Shown: positions 53,398-62,616 of the stretch, in pieces
How the letters are laid out: every line of letters starts with the position of its first letter
Position numbering within the stretch: position 1 is the first letter of the stretch
From: Acinetobacter nosocomialis NIPH 2119
GTDB taxonomy: Bacteria; Pseudomonadota; Gammaproteobacteria; Pseudomonadales; Moraxellaceae
Length of the DNA stretch: 64,000 bases
Assembly: GCF_000368085.1 (NCBI RefSeq)
Contig: NZ_KB849239.1
Location: 1,453,714-1,517,713 of the forward strand
Direction of reading: 5' to 3'
Notes under the pieces: model-generated
The model's database searches: none
What the model was told of the DNA's origin: nothing
What the model saw: only the letters and a program-made list of their open reading frames with translations
Program-made: the position numbers and the translations under genes

Positions 53398-54264
53398 CTA
53401 CTCAACCAATAGATCTTTTGGATTAATCGTATCGCCATAAACTGGTTTTAAGGTTTTTTCATAAGCTTGATGAATCACGCCTTCTTTCGCCAATTTCTCT
53501 AAATCTTGGTTCAACCAGTCCAATAACTCTTTGTCACCCTTTTTCACTGCTGGTGCAATTAAGTCCTGCTCACCTAAATTGGTAATGCCAACAGTGTAAT
53601 TTGGATTTTCTTTAGCCCAAGCTAAAACCAGCAAGTTATCATGTGCAAGCGCAGCACCACGACCATCTTTTAAAGCATCAAAAGTTTCAGTGTTTTGCTC
53701 ATATTTTTGTAGTTTAATTTCAGGGTGAGTCTTGGTGAAGAATGAATCAGCCGTTGTACCTTTGTTTACCAGTAAAGTTTTATCTTTCAGTTGAGCAACA
53801 TCAGTGATTGGATGACTTTTAGGAGAAACGACACCCAAAGCGACTTTCAAATAAGGTTTAGCAAAATCGACCACTTCCTTACGTTCTGGTGTAACAGTAA
53901 AGTTTGCAAAAATAATATCTACTTTATTGGCTTTTAAATATTCGACACGGTTAGCCGCTTCAGTTAAAACAAACTCAACTTTGTTCTCATCACCCAGCAG
54001 ATCTTTAGCGACATGCTTAGCAATTTCTACATCAAAGCCCTGATTTTTGCCTTGGGCATCTAAATATCCAAACGGCGGTTTATCACTAAATACACCAATT
54101 CGTACCACTCCATTCTTTTTAATCTGTTCAATACTCGACACCTTTTGTGTGGTATCGGCCGCTTTTTCAGTAGATTGAGTTCCTTTGTCACATGCAACCA
54201 AACCTAAACTCAGTAAAGACGCAGCTAAAATATGCTTCACGTTTTGAAATGTTAATGTTGTCAT
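53398..54264 (-). CDS. Polar amino acid ABC transporter binding lipoprotein (copy 1)
   Basis: A 288-residue periplasmic lipoprotein of the family 3 solute-binding group (PEB1/GltI/GlnH-like). The lipobox is LVAC with Cys25. The core holds GVVRIGVFSDKPPFGYLDA, NQGFDVEIAKHVAKDLLG and NFTVTPERKEVVDFAKPY. It is clearly paralogous to the next gene upstream over its whole length, so the locus has a tandem duplication. It is last in a five-gene transporter cluster. Substrate is probably an acidic or polar amino acid; not resolved. Confidence 0.9.
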   Translation of the reverse strand: MTTLTFQNVKHILAASLLSLGLVACDKGTQSTEKAADTTQKVSSIEQIKKNGVVRIGVFSDKPPFGYLDAQGKNQGFDVEIAKHVAKDLLGDENKVEFVLTEAANRVEYLKANKVDIIFANFTVTPERKEVVDFAKPYLKVALGVVSPKSHPITDVAQLKDKTLLVNKGTTADSFFTKTHPEIKLQKYEQNTETFDALKDGRGAALAHDNLLVLAWAKENPNYTVGITNLGEQDLIAPAVKKGDKELLDWLNQDLEKLAKEGVIHQAYEKTLKPVYGDTINPKDLLVE

Positions 54265-54347
54265 TATTTCACCCTATCGTTTTTGTAAAAGTCTTATTTA
54301 AAAATAGCAGCGCCTACTTTTAGGTACTGCTCTAGCGATATCGAAAA

Positions 54348-55208
54348 TTATTGGCCTACATCTAAAAACACATTTGGATTGACCGAGTCACCGTAAATTG
54401 GCTTCAAGGTTTCATCATAAATTTTCTTAATTTCACCGCTTGTTCTTAGCTGCTTAATTTCAGTATTGAGCCAATTCAATAATTGGGTATTGCCCTTTTT
54501 AACTGCTGGTGCAATAAACTCTTGATCACCAATAGACTGAATACCTGCAACATAACTTGGATTCTTCGCGGCCCACGCCAAAGCATATGTACTATCTTGT
54601 GAAATTGCGTCACCACGACCGTCGGTTAAAGCTTTGAAGGCATCCGAATTTCTTTCAAACTTGAGTAAATTTACTTTCGGATAATGCTTGGTAAAGTAGG
54701 TATCTGAACTTGTGCCTTTATTTACAATTAAGGTCTTACCTTCTAACTGGGTAATGTCGGTAATCGGCTTAGCTTTAGGTGAGACAATGCCAAAAGCACC
54801 TTTCAAATAAGGCTCGGCAAAATCGACAACTTGCTTACGTTCTGGCGTTACTGTAAATGTCGCAAATACCACATCGGCACGATTTGATTTTAAAAACTCC
54901 ACCCGATTTGAAGCTTCAGTCACAATAAACTCAACTTTCTTTTCATCACCGAGCAAATCTTTAGTCACACGTTTTGCTAAAGCCACATCAAAGCCCTGAT
55001 TATTACCAGCACTGTCTACATAACCAAACGGCGGATCATCGGCAAAAACGGCAACGCGTAAAACCCCATTTTTTTTGACTTGCTTTAAAGAATGGTCTTC
55101 TTGAGCATTACTTGCCTGTTCAGTGGATGGCGTTTTACTACATGCAGTTAACAACACCCCAGCAACGGCAAGACTGCTTAATATTTTTATCGAATTACGT
55201 TTAAACAT
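54348..55208 (-). CDS. Polar amino acid ABC transporter binding lipoprotein (copy 2)
   Basis: A 286-residue lipoprotein with lipobox LTAC and Cys23. Segments match copy 1 almost position for position: GVLRVAVFADDPPFGYVDS, FTVTPERKQVVDFAEPYL and EFIAPAVKKGNTQLLNWLN. Differences in the ligand-binding lobes may give the single transporter two specificities. It follows the ATPase gene by 30 bp. Confidence 0.9.
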   Translation of the reverse strand: MFKRNSIKILSSLAVAGVLLTACSKTPSTEQASNAQEDHSLKQVKKNGVLRVAVFADDPPFGYVDSAGNNQGFDVALAKRVTKDLLGDEKKVEFIVTEASNRVEFLKSNRADVVFATFTVTPERKQVVDFAEPYLKGAFGIVSPKAKPITDITQLEGKTLIVNKGTSSDTYFTKHYPKVNLLKFERNSDAFKALTDGRGDAISQDSTYALAWAAKNPSYVAGIQSIGDQEFIAPAVKKGNTQLLNWLNTEIKQLRTSGEIKKIYDETLKPIYGDSVNPNVFLDVGQ

Positions 55209-55238
55209 TCACTTCCTCATGATTCAAATAATAAAAAT

Positions 55239-55970
55239 TTAGTACGACAAAATATTTAAAAAGGCTTTCGCTCGTTCTGTCTTGGGCTGTTCAAAAAATT
55301 CTTCTGGTGAAGCCTGTTCAATAATCTTGCCCTTATCCATAAAAATAATGCGGTCGGCAACCTTACGTGCAAAGGACATCTCATGTGTCACAATCAACAT
55401 GGTCATTCCTTCATTCGCTAACTTGAGTACTACATCGAGCACTTCCCTAACCATTTCTGGGTCAAGCGCAGCGGTAATTTCATCAAGTAAAATCACTTGA
55501 GGTTGCATGACCAGTGAACGGACAATGGCTATACGCTGTTTTTGTCCACCAGAAAGTTGGCGCGGATAATCAACTTTTCGCTCATATAGCCCGACTCGCT
55601 TTAGCAATTCATCTGCGACTTGTTCAGCTTCATCACGGTGGCGTTTTTGTACTTTGAGTGGTCCAAGCAAAATATTGTCAATGACGTTCATATGCCCAAA
55701 TAGCTCATAGTTTTGAAAAACCATGCCAATTTTTTGACGAGCATTAGTCCAGTCCACATCTTTACCGAGCACGCCTGAACCAGTTAAACGAATCTCACCA
55801 CCCTGAATCGGTTCTAAGCCATTAATACAGCGCAATAAAGTACTTTTACCGCAGCCCGATGGACCTAAAATAACAACCACCTCTCCTTGTTCTACATCCA
55901 GATCAATGCCCTGTAAAATATGACTTTGTGCAAATGATTTCTGTAATTGTTGTATCGATAACAAAGGCAT
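55239..55970 (-). CDS. Polar amino acid ABC transporter ATP-binding protein
   Basis: A 243-residue ABC ATPase of the GlnQ/GltL type. Walker A is [11 protein letters not shown], the signature is [15 protein letters not shown], Walker B is [16 protein letters not shown], and the switch histidine is in IVTHEMSFA. The start at 55970 follows GGGAG and lies two bases after the upstream permease stop; the frame is open further but runs inside that gene. Confidence 0.92.
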   Translation of the reverse strand: MPLLSIQQLQKSFAQSHILQGIDLDVEQGEVVVILGPSGCGKSTLLRCINGLEPIQGGEIRLTGSGVLGKDVDWTNARQKIGMVFQNYELFGHMNVIDNILLGPLKVQKRHRDEAEQVADELLKRVGLYERKVDYPRQLSGGQKQRIAIVRSLVMQPQVILLDEITAALDPEMVREVLDVVLKLANEGMTMLIVTHEMSFARKVADRIIFMDKGKIIEQASPEEFFEQPKTERAKAFLNILSY

Positions 55971-55972
55971 AA

Positions 55973-56638
55973 TTACTCCCAGACCTTTTCTAAATGTGCC
56001 GCCAAACGAGATAAGGGATAGCAAATTAGAAAATACAAAATAAAAATAAAGCCATAAATCCAAAGAGAAGCGCTTGGCACAGTCAACAGCGAATTTTCAA
56101 TAATTTGCTGGCCAACTTTAATGACCTCAACCACACCAATCAGGACTGCCAAAGAGCTGGTTTTCACCATTCTCGTAAATAAATTAATCGCGCCTGGTGT
56201 TACTCGTTTTAGACTTTGCGGAAAAATGACATAGACCAAAGCTTGAACGTGGGTAAGTCCGAGCGCATAGGCCGAATCGCGTTGATGCTGGTCAATTGAA
56301 GTAATGGCAGCACGAACCAAATCGCCCATTTCTGCCGTACCCCATAAAACGAACACAACAACACACACCCACATTGCTGAAAACTGCCAGTTAAACCATG
56401 TCGCAAAGCCGAAATAAAACACGAACAGCAAAACTAAAATTGGAATGATTCGAATCGCTTCTAAATACAGACGGCACAGCGATTTAACTACTATGTTTTT
56501 AGAAGTCATAATGACGCCGAAAACTGTGCCAAAAATTGCAGAGAAAAACACCGAAATAAAAGCAATTTTTGCAGTTGCCCAGAGTCCCCACATTAAACGT
56601 TCGAGGTGACTCGCTTGAAATAGATAATCAAGTTCCAT
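55973..56638 (-). CDS. Polar amino acid ABC transporter permease
   Basis: A 221-residue permease of the HisM/GltK family with about five membrane segments. The ATPase-docking loop is visible as [24 protein letters not shown]. It overlaps the next upstream permease gene by 11 bases and forms a heterodimeric pore with it. Confidence 0.9.
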   Translation of the reverse strand: MELDYLFQASHLERLMWGLWATAKIAFISVFFSAIFGTVFGVIMTSKNIVVKSLCRLYLEAIRIIPILVLLFVFYFGFATWFNWQFSAMWVCVVVFVLWGTAEMGDLVRAAITSIDQHQRDSAYALGLTHVQALVYVIFPQSLKRVTPGAINLFTRMVKTSSLAVLIGVVEVIKVGQQIIENSLLTVPSASLWIYGFIFILYFLICYPLSRLAAHLEKVWE

Positions 56639-57302
56639 GGTTCACCTTCCGACTTCTGTGCTCCAGATAACTGGTTAAAATAGACACAGGCAATAAAATA
56701 ATCAGATAAGCCATGATGAGTAAAAACAGAGCTTCCGTAGTTTTATAGTCCATGCCAATTAAGTCTTTGGTCACAAAAAGTAGCTCAACGACAGCAATCG
56801 CACTGACCACAGAACTTTCTTTAATTAGAAATAGGCAATTTGCCCCTATTGCCGGAATTGAAATAGCCAGTGCTTGAGGGAAAATGACATATCTAAAAAT
56901 CTGAATGGGTTGCAGACCAATACTTTTTGCTGAGTCAATTTGCCCTTTTGCCACCGACTGCAAACCTGCTCGGAAAGCTTCAGCCATATAGCTTCCGCCT
57001 AAAAAGGTCAGTCCGATTACACCGCAAGTAAAACCATCGATTTTGATACCGAGTTTTGGCAAACCGTAATACAAAAAGAACAGTTGGATTAATAAAGGGG
57101 TATTTCGAGATAACTCAATATAGAACTGGGAAATTCTATTTAGTACCCGCACGCGATATGTGATTAAAATGCTGCAAATCAGCCCTACAACAATCGCCAA
57201 AATAATGCTGATAATTGAAATTTTCAGCGTGGTCAAAGTTGCAGAGAAAAATTGCGGCAACACACTATGGATATACTGCCAGTTCAAGGAAAATTCCAAC
57301 AA
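56628..57302 (-). CDS. Polar amino acid ABC transporter permease
   Basis: A 224-residue permease of the HisQ/GltJ family. The docking loop is DSAKSIGLQPIQIFRYVIFPQ, and YIELSRNTPLLIQLFFLYYGLP is typical of this branch. It is the first gene of the cluster, so the promoter should be in the 270-base AT-rich gap before the GNAT gene's terminator. Confidence 0.9.
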   Translation of the reverse strand: MLEFSLNWQYIHSVLPQFFSATLTTLKISIISIILAIVVGLICSILITYRVRVLNRISQFYIELSRNTPLLIQLFFLYYGLPKLGIKIDGFTCGVIGLTFLGGSYMAEAFRAGLQSVAKGQIDSAKSIGLQPIQIFRYVIFPQALAISIPAIGANCLFLIKESSVVSAIAVVELLFVTKDLIGMDYKTTEALFLLIMAYLIILLPVSILTSYLEHRSRKVNHGT

Positions 57303-57520
57303 ATAATATTAAAACGTTATAAATATTTAGCTTTCGTCAGCCATTAAATATTTGTGAAACGAGTTTATTTTTTTCCCAATTGGTCTAAAACTATTTTTAT
57401 TAGATAAGCTTTTCTATAAGTTTGATAAATTCGATTTGGTAAACGAAAACTGTTAACTCAGTTGAAGACAACTGCTTAAAACATATTCACTAAAACAAAG
57501 ATGAATAATAAAACTAATAA

Positions 57521-57548
57521 AAAAATCGGACACCACGGCCCGATTTTT
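57521..57548. terminator. Intrinsic terminator after the GNAT gene
   Basis: AAAAATCGG pairs with CCGATTTTT around a ten-base loop. It lies downstream of the minus-strand GNAT gene and has T-runs on both sides. Confidence 0.78.
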
Positions 57549-57572
57549 ATTAAATGATTTTCAATTTATTGC

Positions 57573-57857
57573 TTATTTTCTAAGTACATCACCAATACTT
57601 GGGTCTTTATCAAAAACTGATTTTGCATATGGGCAAAGTGGAATTACTTTTACGTCTTTTTCACGAACAAAAGCTACCAAAGCGTCCAGTAATTGGCGTC
57701 CTACCCCTTGTCCGCGATAATTTTCATTCACATCTGTAGAATCAATAATCAGCATGCTTTCGCCTGCCCATGTATAAGTCATTTCACCTGCAACGGTTTC
57801 ACCATCAATTAAGCTAAAGCTGCCGTGTTTTGTATCATCTTTTTGTTGAATATTCAC
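57573..57857 (-). CDS. Small GNAT-family N-acetyltransferase (YjdJ/COG2388 type)
   Basis: A 94-residue single-domain acetyltransferase. The acetyl-CoA loop is in NYRGQGVGRQLLDALVAFV, and the C-terminal LCPYAKSVFDKDP is the mark of this short GNAT group. Size fits the family. Substrate unknown. It is a single-gene unit with its own terminator. Confidence 0.88.
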   Translation of the reverse strand: MNIQQKDDTKHGSFSLIDGETVAGEMTYTWAGESMLIIDSTDVNENYRGQGVGRQLLDALVAFVREKDVKVIPLCPYAKSVFDKDPSIGDVLRK

Positions 57858-58000
57858 AATGAATTCCTCGTATTATGACTCATATTTATTTAGAAATGAC
57901 TTTGTATAATCTTTATCTATAAGAACAAATTTAACTGTAAAAAAATAGCCTATTTTTAGCAGTGAGTCTGTATGCTTTTTAAATACAATCTTCAATTTAC

Positions 58001-58960
58001 TTAATGAAACTCTTGTACCAAGCTATTAATGTGTGCAACAGCAGCAGTTCGGTTTTCAACGCAAAGTTTTTCAAAAACATGCTCTAAATGCTTGTTTACC
58101 GTCCGTGGACTAAGCTCCAAGATTTCTGCAATATCCTTATTGGTTTTCCCCAACAACAACCAGTGCATGACTTCTGCCTCACGTTGAGTCAACTGTGGGC
58201 AATATTTCAAAATATCAGCCATTTCCAAAGCTGGTGTAGAAGTTTTTATCTGGATAAGATAATTTTTAGCCACAATTGGCTCGGTCTCCCACGGCGTGAG
58301 CAATAAAAGCTGTAATTGCTGAGATGGTGTTGAATAAGAACAGCTGGTTAATTTTTTGGGATCTTTTTCTTGCTCTAAGTCTGAAAACCAAGCTTTTAAA
58401 CCTGCCTCAAAACCCTCTAATTCAGGTAAATATTGATTCAGTAAATCACTGGCTTTTTGAGTTTTCCAAACAATTTTACCGTGAACATCTAGCGCGAGAA
58501 TGGCTGTTTCCGTTGCATCAATCACCTGTTTTTGTTGTTGCAATAGTTTGGCATGTGCCAAATGTGTTTTTACCCTTGCTAATACTTCTTCAATATTTAA
58601 GGGCTTGGTTACATAGTCCACCCCACCGACCTGAAAACCTCGCACAATATGTTCTGTTTCCGACAAGCCTGTCATAAAAATAACGGGAATAAACTGCGTA
58701 ATTGGGCTCGCTTTAAGCTGTATACAACTTTCAAAACCATCCATATGTGGCATATTGCCATCAAGCAAAATCATATCCGGTAAGCATCGGTGTGCAATTT
58801 CAATGGCACTTAACCCATCGGTTGTGACAAGTACGCGATAACCTGCCTGATCCAGACTTTCATGTAGCAAGCCTAAATTTTCCGGCACATCATCCACAAT
58901 CAGAATAACAGCCTGCTCGTTTGGCGAAGCTTGCTGAAAAGAAACATGTTGCGTACTCAT
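58001..58960 (-). CDS. Response regulator: REC, PAS-like middle, LuxR-type DNA-binding domain
   Basis: A 319-residue transcription regulator. The receiver domain (residues about 18-135) has VDD acidic residues at 22-24, the phosphoacceptor Asp67 in MILLDGNMPHMDGF and the lysine in YVTKPLN. Residues about 145-235 resemble a PAS domain (ATETAILALDVHGKIVWKT). The C-terminus is a LuxR helix-turn-helix (LTQREAEVMHWLLLGKTNKDIAEIL, split, then SPRTVNKHLEHVFEKL). It overlaps the giant sensor kinase by four bases (ATGA), so they form a two-component pair. Confidence 0.9.
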   Translation of the reverse strand: MSTQHVSFQQASPNEQAVILIVDDVPENLGLLHESLDQAGYRVLVTTDGLSAIEIAHRCLPDMILLDGNMPHMDGFESCIQLKASPITQFIPVIFMTGLSETEHIVRGFQVGGVDYVTKPLNIEEVLARVKTHLAHAKLLQQQKQVIDATETAILALDVHGKIVWKTQKASDLLNQYLPELEGFEAGLKAWFSDLEQEKDPKKLTSCSYSTPSQQLQLLLLTPWETEPIVAKNYLIQIKTSTPALEMADILKYCPQLTQREAEVMHWLLLGKTNKDIAEILELSPRTVNKHLEHVFEKLCVENRTAAVAHINSLVQEFH

Positions 58961-61900
58961 TGCTTATCCTGAATCAATCGTTGCGCGTGTTTTAAATCAA
59001 ACTTTCGAATAGCCTGTTCCAGCTGTTCCCATAACTCATCATGCTCCGGAAAATTTTGCCGGCATTGCATTAAAGTCTGTTGAATTCCTCGAATATAACC
59101 TTGTCCAATTAAATCATTTAATTGTTGCAAGCTTTGCGGTAAATCAAGCAGGTCATTATTTTCTGGTTGTTGAATTAGTATATGAACAGCAGCTTGCTCC
59201 TGCTTAAACACCTTTACATCAAGTGCTTTAACTTCATTATTTTCAAGGAATGTCTCTGATTTGGAATCAATCCAAACTAAGCCTAACTTATCTCCAATTT
59301 TACTGAGCAACAAATTCAGATCGATTGGTTTTAGCATAAAGTCTTCACTTAAAACTGCATCTTGTGGATTGACTTCGCGCTCGCCTGCATTAGCTGAAAT
59401 AATTAAGATCGGCACATTGGTAATATTATTCTGACGTAATAATCGTGCTGTTTCCCACCCGCCCATCAAAGGCATATTTAAATCCATCAAAATCAGATTA
59501 GGTTGGAAAATAGGTATTCGTCTTAAACAGTCAATGCCCGACTCGGCTTCTTCAATTATAAACCCTAATGGTTTGAGAAAATTAGCAACTAAACCTCGGT
59601 CCACCGCTTCATTATCGACAACCAAAATTCGTTTTCGCTCGCCTTGATAGCCTGTAATCTGGTTGGAGTAAACATTAGAAATTGGATGAACCACTTCTTT
59701 TGAAGGTAAATAAAACTTAATCTTAAACTGAGAACCCTGATTGAGCTGACTAGCCACCGATAACTGCCCGCCGAGTAAATCGACTAATAATTTTACAATT
59801 GGTAGTCCGAGTCCTGTTCCGGTAAATCCGCCTTGCACGACATTGCTGCCCCGTTCAAACGGGTTAAAAATTCGTTCTAAATCTGCCTCGGCAATGCCGC
59901 AGCCCGTATCTCTAATTTCAAAATACGCCGTTTGAAAACGGTACTCGACTTTCAAAGTAATTGTTCCGCTCGTCGTAAATTTTAAAGCATTGCCCAGCAA
60001 ATTGATGAGCACTTGTTCTAAGCGTTTTTTATCGGTACGGACATAGTGCGGTAGGTTCTCTCCAATTTCATAAACAAACTGCAAATTCTTCTGTTCAAAC
60101 TGTGGCTGAAACATTTGAATAATCTGTTCTATAAAATTAGGGAAATGAACATCCACCACATTTAAAGAAATTTTGCCTGTTTCAATGCGTGCTAAATCTA
60201 GTAAACCGTCAATGAGAGAAGTTAAATGCTGCCCACTACGGCTAATCACCCCGAGCGCCATTTTGCCTTGTTCTGAAAGCTGCTCTTGTTTCTGAAGTAA
60301 TTGGCTATAGCCCAAAATACTATTTAGAGGCGTTCGTAATTCATGGCTAATGCCAATGACATAACGGCTTTTTGCATCATTTGCTCGTTCTGCAGCTATT
60401 CTGGCATCTTGTAAGTCTTTTGAAGTGACTTCATGAGCAGCAATTTCATCAATCAATAATGCTGTTTGTTGATGTGTCTCAATTTCAGCATTACGACGAC
60501 TTTCATCGTTTAACACGAGCCACCATGCAGCAACGCTCATCAATAAAAATAAAATCGTGTAAATTTTGACAAATAGCGTAAATAACTGTGGAACGGCTGC
60601 CGCATCAATGGTTTCCAAATAGGTTTTTTCTTGGATATAAACCAGACTTAAACTCACTGCCAAAACGATCGACAGCCCTAAAGTCAGCAATAAATACAAA
60701 CTGACCCTGCTATTTAAACGGCTGGCCCAACGTTCTGGTAAATAGTGCCAAATGGCTTTTTTGAGTTGTACTGACCAACGTGCATCGGGTTTACATAAAT
60801 CGTGACAGCGGGCTTCAAGTGAACAGCATAGAGAGCAAATCGTACCGTTATAGGCTGGGCAACCCGCCATATCGGCAAGTTCATAGTCCCGTTCACACAC
60901 AACACAATTTGCAACCGAAGTCGCTTGAATTTTTTCAGGCTGGCGTGCAATGTAATATTTGCCTTTGGTTAAGTAAGCAATGACAGGCACGCATAACACC
61001 GCACTCCCCAAAGCAATAAAACTCGCCAAGCCTTTCGCCATCAATCCGAAAAAGCCCAAATAACTCAGCATCGATAACACTGAAGCAATCAGTAAGGCGC
61101 CCACGCCTACGGGATTAATGTCATATAAGTAAGCACGGCGAAATTCAATTCCTTTCGGACTTAGACCTAAAGGCTTACAGATAATTAAATCGGCAACGAC
61201 GGCACCAATCCATGCCAAAGCGATATTGCTATATAGTCCTAAAATACGTTCAACCGCATGGCTAATTCCCATTTCCATCAAAACAATGGCAATAAAAACA
61301 TTAAAAAGAAGCCAGACAATTCGTCCCGGATGACTATGAGTTAAACGAGCAAAAAAGTTTGACCATGCCAATGAACCAGCGTAGGCATTGGTCATATTAA
61401 TTTTAATTTGCGCCAAGCAAACCAGTGCTAAAGTCAGGATTAAAGCAAGCTGAGGGTTTGGAATAAACTGTTGGTAGGCGACCCAATACAGATAAGTCGG
61501 ATTGTCTAGCTCAGAGACAGGAATAAATAGCTGAAAAGCTAAAACCATCAGCAGCATGCCCATCAAAACTTTTAAAAATCCAAAAATAATCCAAGATGGG
61601 CCACCTAAAAAAACGGCAAAACGCCATGCGGTTCTGTTCTTTTCTTTTTGCGGTAAGAAACGTAAATAATCGGCTTGCTCACCAATTTGGATCACAAATG
61701 AAAAAATAAGAGTGCACGCCGCACCAAAGTAATACAGATTAAAGTCAGTTGAGTTTGAAACCGCCCCAACAAAATGCAAGCTACTACTTAAAATTTGTGG
61801 TTGTTTCCAAAGTACAAAAAACCATGGTAATAACAGCAATAAGAGCCAGATTGGCTGAGTGATTGCCTGAACTTTATTAATAAAACCAATGCCTTTGACC

Positions 61901-62430
61901 ACTAAAGGCAAAATGACTAAGGCAGAAATTAAGTAGCCAATAACTTGCGGGATACCTAAAGCAAGCTCAAGTGCCATTGCCATAATGGCGGCTTCAAATG
62001 CAAGTAAAATAAAGGTAAAGCTAGCATAAATTAGAGACGTAATGGTCGAGCCAATATAGCCAAAACCTGCACCACGAGTAAGCAAATCGACGTCTACATT
62101 ATATTTTGCGGCGTAATAACTAATCGGCCAACTGGTCAAAAATATGATGGTACATACGACAACTGCTGCCCAGACTGCATTGCTAAAGCCATATTGCCAA
62201 AGCATGGTCGCCCCAATGGCTTCCATCGCCAAAAAGCTGACTGTCGAAATTGCGGTATTGGTCACCGTCCAAGGTGACCATTTACGTACTGAGGTGGGTG
62301 CGTAGCGGAGCGCATAATCTTCGATACTTTCATCTGCTACCCAAATATTATATTCACGGCGTGTTTTGATCACACGTTGTGGCGCTTGTTGGGGGCGTGA
62401 AGAATCTGGCATAACACTCATGTTTGGCAT
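58957..62430 (-). CDS. NCS1-transporter/histidine kinase/receiver fusion sensor
   Basis: A 1157-residue membrane sensor. Residues about 30-490 form a 12-segment NCS1-type transporter fold (LLTRGAGFGYIGSTITS, IQIGEQADYLRF, AQIKINMTNAYAGSLAWSN). Residues 509-546 are a linker with eight cysteines. Two more segments (about 575-600 and 615-642) follow, then a coiled region, HisKA with His696 in GISHELRTPLNSILGYS, HATPase with NLLGNALKF and GTGLGLPIVK, and REC with Asp983 in LILMDLNMP. The tail of about 100 residues may be an Hpt-like or helical domain; no clear phosphoacceptor His was seen. It is divergent from a transporter paralogous to its own N-terminus and cotranscribed with a response regulator. 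An ATG at 62421 is an alternative start. Confidence 0.92.
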   Translation of the reverse strand: MPNMSVMPDSSRPQQAPQRVIKTRREYNIWVADESIEDYALRYAPTSVRKWSPWTVTNTAISTVSFLAMEAIGATMLWQYGFSNAVWAAVVVCTIIFLTSWPISYYAAKYNVDVDLLTRGAGFGYIGSTITSLIYASFTFILLAFEAAIMAMALELALGIPQVIGYLISALVILPLVVKGIGFINKVQAITQPIWLLLLLLPWFFVLWKQPQILSSSLHFVGAVSNSTDFNLYYFGAACTLIFSFVIQIGEQADYLRFLPQKEKNRTAWRFAVFLGGPSWIIFGFLKVLMGMLLMVLAFQLFIPVSELDNPTYLYWVAYQQFIPNPQLALILTLALVCLAQIKINMTNAYAGSLAWSNFFARLTHSHPGRIVWLLFNVFIAIVLMEMGISHAVERILGLYSNIALAWIGAVVADLIICKPLGLSPKGIEFRRAYLYDINPVGVGALLIASVLSMLSYLGFFGLMAKGLASFIALGSAVLCVPVIAYLTKGKYYIARQPEKIQATSVANCVVCERDYELADMAGCPAYNGTICSLCCSLEARCHDLCKPDARWSVQLKKAIWHYLPERWASRLNSRVSLYLLLTLGLSIVLAVSLSLVYIQEKTYLETIDAAAVPQLFTLFVKIYTILFLLMSVAAWWLVLNDESRRNAEIETHQQTALLIDEIAAHEVTSKDLQDARIAAERANDAKSRYVIGISHELRTPLNSILGYSQLLQKQEQLSEQGKMALGVISRSGQHLTSLIDGLLDLARIETGKISLNVVDVHFPNFIEQIIQMFQPQFEQKNLQFVYEIGENLPHYVRTDKKRLEQVLINLLGNALKFTTSGTITLKVEYRFQTAYFEIRDTGCGIAEADLERIFNPFERGSNVVQGGFTGTGLGLPIVKLLVDLLGGQLSVASQLNQGSQFKIKFYLPSKEVVHPISNVYSNQITGYQGERKRILVVDNEAVDRGLVANFLKPLGFIIEEAESGIDCLRRIPIFQPNLILMDLNMPLMGGWETARLLRQNNITNVPILIISANAGEREVNPQDAVLSEDFMLKPIDLNLLLSKIGDKLGLVWIDSKSETFLENNEVKALDVKVFKQEQAAVHILIQQPENNDLLDLPQSLQQLNDLIGQGYIRGIQQTLMQCRQNFPEHDELWEQLEQAIRKFDLKHAQRLIQDKQ

Positions 62431-62616
62431 GTGGCTGCATTAAACCCAGCAATCCTTATGCCAAAAGTCATTTATCATGGCGATTTTTTCTAATACGCAC
62501 ATATACGCAAAATAACGTATTTTCAATTTTTCCCAAAAATCACACACTCAAAACCATCAAAAAACAATGATCAATATTTGTGTTGATTGACCGAAAATGA
62601 TTGGGAGATTGATGTT

